Assembly (NCBI GenBank): GCA_030587525.1
Contig: JAUQYW010000586.1
Coordinates: 1-13,288, forward strand
Origin: Candidatus Sigynarchaeota archaeon
GTDB taxonomy: Archaea; Asgardarchaeota; Lokiarchaeia; Sigynarchaeales; Sigynarchaeaceae
DNA: 13,288 bases
Reading direction: 5' to 3'
Each line of letters begins with the position of its first letter. Positions within the stretch are counted from its first letter, which is position 1. Both the position numbers and the translations under genes were made by a program. Shown here in pieces: positions 1 through 5,835 of the stretch. Under the pieces are notes generated by a model, which did not search any database, was not told the DNA's origin, and saw nothing but the letters and a program-made list of their open reading frames with translations.

Positions 1-84
1 GCATGGCTCTCGGGGGGCGTGATCCTCGTTATGATGATTATTTCGGCTCATCGGCTTATCCGTAAAAAACAAGTTGAAGTATAG
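1..84 (+). CDS. C-terminal end of a membrane-anchored protein (partial)
   Basis: Frame 1 is open from the window edge and gives 27 residues before a TAG stop. They are one hydrophobic stretch (WLSGGVILVMMIISA) followed by a basic tail (HRLIRKKQVEV). This is the usual ending of an archaeal surface or secreted protein held by a single C-terminal membrane helix with the basic tail in the cytoplasm; the surface protein at the other end of the window ends the same way. The gene body lies outside the window, so its function is unknown. A chance open frame of this length is possible, but the helix followed by a basic stop-transfer tail makes a real 3' end more likely. Confidence 0.55.
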   Translation, partial: AWLSGGVILVMMIISAHRLIRKKQVEV

Positions 85-281
85 ACATCGAACGATGCAA
101 CACCTCCATCTCAGCAACCCGGTATTTTTCCGGCGCCCTCGTCGCCATGTCACACGTTAGCATCGCAACAACATATGGGTTGATGATTATAGCAAATAAT
201 GCGCTCGAGTCGCTTGGGCTTTTAAGGACGGCGGGCTGAACGCCTCGGCCGTAGCCTTGGCGTAAACTCGATGCCATATTT

Positions 282-503
282 TCAAGGAACTTGAACGGGA
301 ATCGAACTCTTCTTTTTCTCACGCTCGATTCGCTGGATGTATTCGAAAAACGAGAGCCCACTTATTTCTGCTTCCCGTGCGATGACTTTCCGGGCAAAAT
401 GTACTTGTTGGAGCGCTGGATCGTTGGGAAATTCTGCCTCCATGTCCTTTTTGATGTTTTCCTTGTCCTTGTTCGAAATTTCTACCAAGGTTATCACGTG
501 CAT
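282..503 (-). CDS. Small hypothetical protein, third gene of the hicBA operon
   Basis: This 73-residue protein is charged and largely helical. Its clearest core is ARKVIAREAEISGLSFFEYI, followed by a lysine/glutamate-rich stretch and a short SSIPVQVP tail. The ATG lies 8 bases after the stop of the HicA-like frame, so it is probably transcribed with hicB and hicA. I do not recognise the family. Protein-like composition and operon spacing make it a likely real gene. It could be an accessory to the toxin-antitoxin pair or an unrelated passenger; nothing in the sequence decides this. No membrane segment, cysteine pair or DNA-binding helix-turn-helix is obvious. Confidence 0.6.
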   Translation of the reverse strand: MHVITLVEISNKDKENIKKDMEAEFPNDPALQQVHFARKVIAREAEISGLSFFEYIQRIEREKKKSSIPVQVP

Positions 504-511
504 TTATCGTA

Positions 512-733
512 TTATAAATCCAGAAACTCATCACGCGTCAAGCCCGCTTCAACGATAATTTTCATCAAGAGGCTCCGGTCGATGAGCTCACCTTTGTGCT
601 TTGGCACGACGACGATACGTCCTGCTGGATTCTTTAAAACCTAATGCGAGCCCTTCTGGCGAACTGTTTGAAAACCGGCCTTATGCAGCTTGTCAATCAC
701 GCGTTTTGCAGGTAGGGGTTGTAACTGTTTCAC
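512..733 (-). pseudogene. hicA: HicA-like mRNA interferase toxin, interrupted by an in-frame amber codon
   Basis: Reading from a GTG that overlaps the hicB stop (GTGA) gives a 73-codon frame with the HicA fold sequence. It has the N-terminal helix KRVIDKLHKAGFQTVRQKGS, the catalytic His30 in the GSH motif, then VLKNPAGRIVVVPKHKGELI, and a C-terminal helix ending EAGLTRDEFLDL. HicA proteins are small dsRBD-fold ribonucleases that cleave mRNA and are held by HicB. Everything is intact except codon 31, directly after the catalytic histidine, which is TAG (plus-strand CTA at 641-643). Strong conservation after the stop argues for a very recent nonsense mutation, a sequencing error, readthrough, or TAG recoding. 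By the standard code it is a pseudogene: no internal start would retain the catalytic histidine. Confidence 0.8.
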
Positions 734-942
734 AACTCCACCTTCTCCACGCTCACGAATGCCGGGTGCTCTTCATCGATGTTTTCGCCCGTCGCTTCGA
801 GATATGCCGCGATCGCTTCCTTGACACGCGAGAGAAGTTCTTGCTTCGTGCGAGCTTGCGTGAAACATCCGGGTAACTCGACGACGCTCGCTACCAAGTA
901 GCCATCAAGCCCTTGCTCGATAATAACCGTGTACTCGCCCAT
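730..942 (-). CDS. hicB: HicB-family antitoxin
   Basis: This 70-residue protein has the partial RNase H-like HicB fold. It begins YTVIIEQGLDGYLVASVVEL and continues into the signature LPGCFTQARTKQELLSRVKE and the helix AIAAYLEAT. HicB binds HicA and blocks its ribonuclease site. This is the short form, lacking a C-terminal DNA-binding domain, so self-repression through HicB alone is not evident. It precedes the hicA frame and overlaps it by 4 bases (GTGA), the normal translational coupling. A TATA-like stretch sits about 65 bases upstream. The assignment is firm at the family level. Confidence 0.88.
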   Translation of the reverse strand: MGEYTVIIEQGLDGYLVASVVELPGCFTQARTKQELLSRVKEAIAAYLEATGENIDEEHPAFVSVEKVEL

Positions 943-1005
943 GAAAGACTGCCTCGTTATGGATGGAAGGGATCGAACGTGGAGATGGAATGTAGAGAAA
1001 GAATG

Positions 1006-1015
1006 AAATATATTC
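1006..1015 (-). promoter_or_regulatory. Possible TATA box for the hicB operon
   Basis: On the minus strand this reads GAATATATTT, an archaeal TATA-like element about 65 bases ahead of the hicB ATG. That would place transcription initiation near position 980. Seen only as composition and spacing; no BRE was confirmed. Confidence 0.35.
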
Positions 1016-1210
1016 TGCGTTCACCACATCTTAAGATAAACTCCGCGACCCGCCTTCATAAACATTTCGAGCCCTTGCTAAACGGATTCGCTGGTACTTG
1101 CCACTTCCTTTTTGCAGTCCGTACTACCAGGTACGAAAACTTCGATTAGTCGGAAGAAATCATCCGATCGGGGTAAGATCATAATCTTCGAGTTATGATA
1201 AAACAAGACT

Positions 1211-1260
1211 AAAAAACAAAAAGATCGGCTGCGTTTTCACGCCGCGCGTCCAGCGATTCG
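1211..1260 (-). repeat. Copy 1 of a 50-bp hairpin/oligo-T repeat (possible terminator)
   Basis: It matches 2394-2443 at 42 of 50 positions without gaps. On the minus strand the core is GCGTGAAAACGC, a 4-bp stem closed by a GAAA tetraloop, followed by TTTTTGTTTTTT. The copy lies downstream of the minus-strand hepT stop, as the other copy lies downstream of the iron-sulfur subunit gene. A shared transcription terminator or dispersed intergenic repeat fits best. Confidence 0.7.
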
Positions 1261-1586
1261 TCGTTGTCTTCGCCAGAATCGCGCTAACACCTTCATTATC
1301 GATAAAGGATTACATGTTATTATATTTTTTTTGATTTCGGATCTTTTGTTCGAAAAGAACGTCTTGCATGCTTCGAATCCTTATTAACGAAGAAACCCCG
1401 CCGATTTTCCGAACCAAACCTTGCAAGAAACGCTTGTCGAACCAGCCGAGCACGCGTGGATGCCACGCCCTCGCCGAACCCTTCACGCGCCGAGGCGCCT
1501 CTAGGTCTGGCCAGCGTTGGTTCCCTATGCGATCGAGTTGCTTGTGCTTTTGAAAAAATCGAGTAATATAGCACGACTTCCGTCGA

Positions 1587-1955
1587 TCAGGACTTTGGAG
1601 TTTTCCGGTTACCATCATCGTCCAATTCGCTAACATAACCGAGCTTGGATTTTATTTCAAGGATACTCCGCGTGATTGCATCCCAGATAAGATCCAATTT
1701 CACGTCAAAATAGCCATAGGCAACGATATTGCGCATGCCAACGACCTTCTTCCATTCGATGCCGGGAAATTGCTTGCGGACTCGAACAGGTACTTTTGAC
1801 GCTGCCTCGCCGATAATTACTAGTTTGAACTGGACCGCGGCCTGCAATTTCTTGTCCACGGCGAACATCCCGAATGAAATGCCACTCTTGAAGTCTCGGA
1901 TGGCATCAATAGCTTCGCGCATGTCTTGCAAGTAGATTTTAACCGATCGCGACAT
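1587..1955 (-). CDS. hepT: HepT-like HEPN protein with altered catalytic motif
   Basis: This 122-residue helical protein is of the DUF86/HepT type. The family are HEPN ribonuclease toxins neutralised by the partner nucleotidyltransferase MntA, which AMPylates a tyrosine close to the active site. The diagnostic stretch is VVGMRNIVAYGYFDVKLDLI. The family motif is R-x4-H-x-Y, as in RN-(x)-AHGYF; here Arg75 and the modified Tyr82 are kept, but the catalytic His80 is tyrosine (codon TAT, 1716-1718). One C-to-T change from CAT would do this. The start overlaps the end of mntA by 17 bases, so the pair is co-translated. As encoded, the protein is probably a ribonuclease-dead HepT that may still bind MntA. 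Confidence 0.85.
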   Translation of the reverse strand: MSRSVKIYLQDMREAIDAIRDFKSGISFGMFAVDKKLQAAVQFKLVIIGEAASKVPVRVRKQFPGIEWKKVVGMRNIVAYGYFDVKLDLIWDAITRSILEIKSKLGYVSELDDDGNRKTPKS

Positions 1956-2238
1956 ACCGGGTGCTCTCTAGAATGCGTTGCTCCAGCGCGGGCTTAATTG
2001 CTGATTTGATCACGAGATCAACCTTTCGACGAAAGATCCGTTCCAGGAAAAACTTTGCATCCATGTAATTGTCGAACGTGGTCTTTCCGGGCGCGAACTC
2101 CACGAGAATGTCAACATCACTACGGCGGCGGGGCTTGCCATTTACCCACGAACCGAAGAGGCCGATCTCCACGATGCCATACTTCTTTAACTCGGTAGCG
2201 TGGCGTTCCAAAGCGGCGAGTATGCTCTTTGCGTTCAT
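1939..2238 (-). CDS. mntA: MntA-type minimal nucleotidyltransferase antitoxin
   Basis: This 99-residue protein is of the minimal nucleotidyltransferase (Pol beta superfamily) type. The signature GS-x10-D-x-D is complete: GLFGSWVNGKPRRRSDVDIL gives Gly29-Ser30 and Asp41/Asp43, and a third acidic residue is Asp74 in RRKVDLV. Such proteins transfer AMP to the HepT toxin and so silence it. The ATG at 2238 is chosen because it opens directly on the family helix (AKSILAALERHATELKKYGI); an in-frame ATG at 2283 would add 15 residues not expected for the family. The gene overlaps hepT by 17 bases. The antitoxin looks intact while the toxin active site does not. Confidence 0.87.
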   Translation of the reverse strand: MNAKSILAALERHATELKKYGIVEIGLFGSWVNGKPRRRSDVDILVEFAPGKTTFDNYMDAKFFLERIFRRKVDLVIKSAIKPALEQRILESTRYVAIG

Positions 2239-2605
2239 AGTGTTACAGCCCCTTCGAATATAGGAGATTAGTAATATTGACATAACAAGGGTGCTACGCG
2301 AAATTAAACCTTGGTACGTGGCAATCCCGACATAACATAAAATTACTCGTTAGGCGGTGTAGAAATCAACGCTCAAATAGATACAACACGTATAAAAAAG
2401 AAAAATTCCGACTGCGTTTTCACGCCGCGTGTCCAGCAATTCATATTTAATTGGATAATCGGTCAATATCATGACACTATCTTGTCTTCGATTGATGGAA
2501 TAGGTCGCGCGCTTGGTTCCAATGACGATTTATTAAGATCGCACGTTAGCGTGAAATGGGGTAACATCGAAGCGGTATTTTGCATGCAATTAGCTTTTAG
2601 AGGAT
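2239..2605. other. Intergenic stretch with repeat copy 2, otherwise featureless
   Basis: This separates mntA from the iron-sulfur subunit gene. Next to mntA is an AT-rich leader containing TCCTATATTC, a weak TATA candidate. Positions 2394-2443 hold the second hairpin/oligo-T repeat. Positions 2444-2605 show no convincing gene, RNA or repeat on either strand. Confidence 0.5.
2394..2443 (-). repeat. Copy 2 of the 50-bp hairpin/oligo-T repeat (possible terminator)
   Basis: Same layout as copy 1: minus-strand GCGTGAAAACGC hairpin with GAAA loop, then TTTTTCTTTTTT. It falls about 160 bases past the minus-strand stop at 2606, where a terminator for the oxidoreductase operon would be expected. The stem and loop are identical between copies, while the flanks have drifted, consistent with selection on the hairpin. 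Confidence 0.7.
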
Positions 2606-3829
2606 TCAAAGCATCATGGCAAAGTAATCGATGATATCCATGACGCGAATCGAGCTTTTCTCGGCAACGGCAGCTTCTTGAAGGTTCGCGACGCAGAAAG
2701 GGCAAGCCGAGAGCAAGAATTCTGCCTTGGCATCGATCGCGTCCCGGAGCCTTTCTTTACCGATCGTGGCGGCAAGGTCGGGGTATTGGCTCTTCACGCC
2801 GCCACCGGCGCCGCAACACCACGCGTTCTGCTTATTGCGCTTGAGCTCGACGTAGTCCGTGCCGGGCACGCGCATGATCACGCCGCGCGGGATGTCGTAG
2901 AGCTTCATGTGTCGGCCAAGATGGCACGGGTCGTGATATGCGACGCGCCGTGCAGGATCTTGCGATGGTTTCAGCTTGAGCGAGCCTTTGTCCAGCATGC
3001 CCGACAACACCTCGGTCACGTGCAATACTTGGAACGGCAGGTCGGCTCCAAGCACGACAGGCCAATCCTTCTTCATGGTCCGGTAGCACCCGGCGCAGAC
3101 GGCGAACACGGTCTTCACGCCGCTCGCCTTGATCTGCTCGATGTCGTGGATAATGGTTGCCTTGGCGGCTTTCCGGTCGCCAACACGCAAGGCGATGGAC
3201 CCGCAGCACCACTCGTCGTCCAGCAACTTGAAGGAGGTCCTCGCCGCTTTGAAGATCCGTGCAAGATTGACCAGGGTTTCCTTGATGCGCAGCGGGTAGG
3301 TGCAGCCAGCGAACAACGCAACATCGGCCGATTTCGAGATGCCGGCCAATCCACGAGCCCACGCTTGCTTGCTCGCCTTCGGTTCCCCGTACGGGTTGCG
3401 CATGGACGAATCATTCATGTTCCCGAGCAACTTCGCGTGCTTATCGAGCGGTGCCAGCCCGTTCTCGACCAGGTCTTGCCGCAGCGCGTTCCACACCTCG
3501 ACGTGGTCGATCCACTTCGACGTGTTGAGCACGATCTTAGGATTCTGCGTCTGGTGGCAGATCTCGGTGCACGAGCCGCACTCGGTGCACTGGTACACGG
3601 AGTCCACGAGGTCCTTCCCGAGCGTTATCTTGCCTTCCAGGATGCTTTTCAAGATGCCCATGCGCCCCCTGGCGAAGTTCGGCTCGAAACTCTCGCCACC
3701 GAGCGCTTCCTTGACCGGGCACGCCAAGTACCGGCCAACAGCGGGCTTGATGGCATAGCCGCAATCCCCGCAGCCGATGCACGACATGATGTCGGCCCAT
3801 CGCTTCGTGATGTTGTCGATCTTGCTCAT
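2606..3829 (-). CDS. Iron-sulfur oxidoreductase subunit, GlcF/HdrD-like
   Basis: This 407-residue electron-transfer subunit pairs with the FAD dehydrogenase. The N-terminus carries two [4Fe-4S] ferredoxin-type motifs: Cys17/20/23 with Cys37-Pro, and Cys81/84/87/91 (CTECGSCTEIC). Two CCG domains follow: Cys176-x31-Cys208-Cys209-x35-Cys245-x2-Cys248, and Cys302-x35-Cys338-Cys339-x36-Cys376-x2-Cys379. Both have the full spacing of HdrB/HdrD proteins, where they bind non-cubane clusters. The ATG at 3829 overlaps the dehydrogenase stop (ATGA) and opens directly on the first cluster, so longer upstream readings are rejected. No membrane segment is visible; the complex is likely cytosolic or peripheral. 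Known relatives serve glycolate or D-lactate oxidation; the substrate and acceptor here are not shown. Confidence 0.9.
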   Translation of the reverse strand: MSKIDNITKRWADIMSCIGCGDCGYAIKPAVGRYLACPVKEALGGESFEPNFARGRMGILKSILEGKITLGKDLVDSVYQCTECGSCTEICHQTQNPKIVLNTSKWIDHVEVWNALRQDLVENGLAPLDKHAKLLGNMNDSSMRNPYGEPKASKQAWARGLAGISKSADVALFAGCTYPLRIKETLVNLARIFKAARTSFKLLDDEWCCGSIALRVGDRKAAKATIIHDIEQIKASGVKTVFAVCAGCYRTMKKDWPVVLGADLPFQVLHVTEVLSGMLDKGSLKLKPSQDPARRVAYHDPCHLGRHMKLYDIPRGVIMRVPGTDYVELKRNKQNAWCCGAGGGVKSQYPDLAATIGKERLRDAIDAKAEFLLSACPFCVANLQEAAVAEKSSIRVMDIIDYFAMML

Positions 3830-5352
3830 AGTGTGGCCGACCCCCAGAAATTGTACTTTCCCCTGCCCAGCACGTGCTTCGGGTCGACAGTGCCCTTGAT
3901 CGATCGCAGCAAAGCGAGGTACTCGGGCGGGAACGCCCCGATGTCGACCATGAGGCGCGACGTGATGTCGCCCATCATGTACCATTGCACGCCGTGCTTG
4001 GTGACCCGTTCCAGGATGGACTTCCAAAGCCTGAGATTGATCTCCTCGATCTCGGGATGCAAGGCGCCGTTGAAATATTGGCCGAACGTCGTGAACCCGC
4101 ACGTGAGTTCCACGTTGCAGCCATCGACGAGCAAGATCGGGCCGCTGCCCGTGATCGGACGGAAGGTGCAAGTTTTCAAGATCGTTTCCATGTCACTCGC
4201 GTGCTCGCCATCCCAGATATCGAGATCCTCGAGGATGCTGGGGAATTGCTTGATAGGAGTGAAGCATTCGGCCGTGAGCGGCTCGTATCCGCCGCCAACA
4301 ACGCCCCACAAGTTATGATAGGTCTGCCAATGGCCTTGCTCGACATAATGCCATTTTGCATAGTTTCCATCGGCGATTTCAGGACCGAGCGCCTCGCACT
4401 TGGCCGGCAAGATGATGCCATCGAGTTGCCTGACTTTTTCGGAAAGCTCGGCCTCCGAGTTCGCTTCGACCGTGTAAAAGAATATCCCGCGCTTCTTCTT
4501 CAAAGCATCCCAGAGAGGAAACATGCCCTTTTCCGCGCCGACTTGCACCAGCAAGTCCATCAAGTACATAGCATCGTACACGTCGATGCCCTTCTGGCGG
4601 ATGGCCGTGAAGATGCCGGCCGCCACGTCCGCGGATTTTCGGGGCATGGTGAACGTCTTGTACGCGGCGAATGGTGGACGTGGAAACACGCGCAAGGACA
4701 CGCAGGTCTTCACGCCGAGGATCCCGTTGTCGCCGCAGAAAAGGCCGGCCAGGTCGGGACCATTGCCAAATCGATTGAATGGCGCAGCGGTAAATTTGTT
4801 AGCACGCGAGCCCGTTTCGATGACCTCGCCCGTGGGCAATACCACTTCCAAGCCCACGAGCTGGTTCGTGCAAGCGCCGTACTTTGCGCAACCGCCTCCA
4901 CCGACCGAGTGATGCGAAATGCCTCCGCCGACGGAAGCGGTCATGCCGCTCCCGGGGCCCATACAACCGGTATAGAGCCCGTGCTTCGAAAGCGCCTCGT
5001 TCAATTTACCCCACGAAATGCCTGCCTCGACCGTGACGATGAGATTATCCGGGTCCAGGTTGAGAATGGCGTCCATGCGCTTCATATCAAGCACGATCCC
5101 GCCGTCGCCGATGGGCTTGCTGCCACCAAATTCGCAATCACCCCCGCCACGCACGTAAACCGGCACGTCTTCGCTATTCGCGAGCTTCATGATCTCGGTT
5201 ATTTCACGTGTATCTTTCGGCCGGATCACGAGATCTGGAACGCCTTGCAGCACGGGATCGACATTCCGGGAATACGCGTGCCGCGTGTAGATGTTGTCAG
5301 AAACAAATTTCTCCGAAACGATGGCTTTTACTTTATCGAGCAAATCAGACAC
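3826..5352 (-). CDS. FAD-linked oxidase/dehydrogenase (GlcD/D-lactate dehydrogenase-like)
   Basis: This 508-residue protein is of the FAD-binding PCMH (VAO) type. The N-terminal half has the FAD-binding strand VYVRGGGDCEFGGSKP (about 66-80) and the glycine-rich segment GMTASVGGGISHHSVGGGG (136-154), followed by LEVVLPTGEVIETGS. The C-terminus ends with DPKHVLGRGKYNF, the usual family tail. The family oxidises 2-hydroxy acids such as D-lactate or glycolate and passes electrons to FAD. The only credible start is GTG at 5352: a TAA lies 48 bases upstream in frame with no ATG between. The overlap with the next gene (ATGA) indicates a stable two-subunit enzyme. The exact substrate cannot be read from the sequence. 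Confidence 0.9.
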   Translation of the reverse strand: MSDLLDKVKAIVSEKFVSDNIYTRHAYSRNVDPVLQGVPDLVIRPKDTREITEIMKLANSEDVPVYVRGGGDCEFGGSKPIGDGGIVLDMKRMDAILNLDPDNLIVTVEAGISWGKLNEALSKHGLYTGCMGPGSGMTASVGGGISHHSVGGGGCAKYGACTNQLVGLEVVLPTGEVIETGSRANKFTAAPFNRFGNGPDLAGLFCGDNGILGVKTCVSLRVFPRPPFAAYKTFTMPRKSADVAAGIFTAIRQKGIDVYDAMYLMDLLVQVGAEKGMFPLWDALKKKRGIFFYTVEANSEAELSEKVRQLDGIILPAKCEALGPEIADGNYAKWHYVEQGHWQTYHNLWGVVGGGYEPLTAECFTPIKQFPSILEDLDIWDGEHASDMETILKTCTFRPITGSGPILLVDGCNVELTCGFTTFGQYFNGALHPEIEEINLRLWKSILERVTKHGVQWYMMGDITSRLMVDIGAFPPEYLALLRSIKGTVDPKHVLGRGKYNFWGSATL

Positions 5353-5471
5353 GATCGAGTCCCCAATCCATTTTTGAAGGTATTGATCGTTTTGTATTTA
5401 CCGCGTTAAGAATTAAAGCGTTGTGCCGGGGGCAAGGCGAGCGACGATGTGCAACAAAAGAAGGAGAAATA

Positions 5472-5723
5472 TCACGCGACGAGGCCCGAATCGATGAAAT
5501 GAAAAGACCTCAATTGCCGTGCAAATTGATGGTTGATCACGGCCTCGAACTCCCACGATTTCTCGGCACGCATCAGCGCTATTGTCCTGGCGAGCGCGCG
5601 CCTTGCCATGACATGATCCACATCAGAACCAACGAGAGTATCCATCACGCCGACGAGTTGCTGCTCGATCGACTTGATATCATCCCAGCCAGCTAAACCC
5701 GGGGTAGAAATGTCAGATTCCAT
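5472..5723 (-). CDS. Small hypothetical protein upstream of the dehydrogenase
   Basis: This 83-residue soluble, helical-looking protein (IKSIEQQLVGVMDTLVGSDV, then ARRALARTIALMRAEKSWEF) belongs to no family I recognise. It is the first frame after a TATA-like box at 5785-5793 and lies 119 bases ahead of the FAD dehydrogenase on the same strand, so it may be the first gene of that operon. It has no cysteines, membrane helix or known motif. Protein-like composition and context support it moderately; a leader region without a protein is the alternative. Confidence 0.5.
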   Translation of the reverse strand: MESDISTPGLAGWDDIKSIEQQLVGVMDTLVGSDVDHVMARRALARTIALMRAEKSWEFEAVINHQFARQLRSFHFIDSGLVA

Positions 5724-5784
5724 GCTCCATCACTTTGATGTAACGAGACGTGAATTGGAAAGATAGTATCAAATCAAGTGAAGG

Positions 5785-5793
5785 TATAAAAAG
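5785..5793 (-). promoter_or_regulatory. TATA box for the oxidoreductase operon
   Basis: The minus-strand sequence CTTTTTATA is a good archaeal TATA element, 62 bases ahead of the ATG at 5723. Initiation would be expected near 5762. It also lies just past the radical SAM gene stop, so the oxidoreductase genes probably have their own promoter. Confidence 0.5.
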
Positions 5794-5835
5794 ACCCCCG
5801 TTTCGTGATGGGAGCAGGAATCGGAAAAACCAAGG

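Larger units (their letters stand above)
943..1586. other. 644-bp stretch without a recognised gene
   Basis: This lies between the end of hepT and the start of hicB. The hicB-proximal part is AT-rich and holds the TATA candidate. Positions 1211-1260 carry one copy of the hairpin/oligo-T repeat. Positions 1395-1535 are a GC-rich patch between AT-rich flanks. The patch includes a perfect 6-bp hairpin with an ATG triloop (GCGTGG/CCACGC at 1454-1468) and the palindrome GAGGCGCCTC (1492-1501). Open frames cross the patch on both strands, but none has a recognisable domain. A structured RNA or a dead mobile fragment are both possible. Confidence 0.5.

Noticed and set aside
56..277. Possible 73-residue minus-strand protein starting 4 bases after the 73-residue operon protein
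   Set aside because: Spacing is operon-like, but it overlaps the plus-strand gene end at 1-84, has no recognisable motif, and its composition is not convincingly protein-like. Left out as a gene.
295..315. tRNA-like GTTCGATTCCC on the minus strand
   Set aside because: No matching stem; it encodes the end of the 73-residue hypothetical protein.
1310..1636. Overlapping open frames on both strands across the GC-rich patch
   Set aside because: Rich in Arg, Ser, Gly and Trp as expected from GC-rich non-coding DNA; no domain, no start context, and one runs into hepT.
3830..4171. Long upstream extension of the iron-sulfur subunit
   Set aside because: It lies in another frame of the FAD dehydrogenase gene and is low in family-like sequence. 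The ATGA overlap start at 3829 opens directly on the first cluster motif.
2678..5409. Long plus-strand open frames opposite the oxidoreductase genes
   Set aside because: They are antisense shadows of well-supported minus-strand genes caused by codon bias; no domains.
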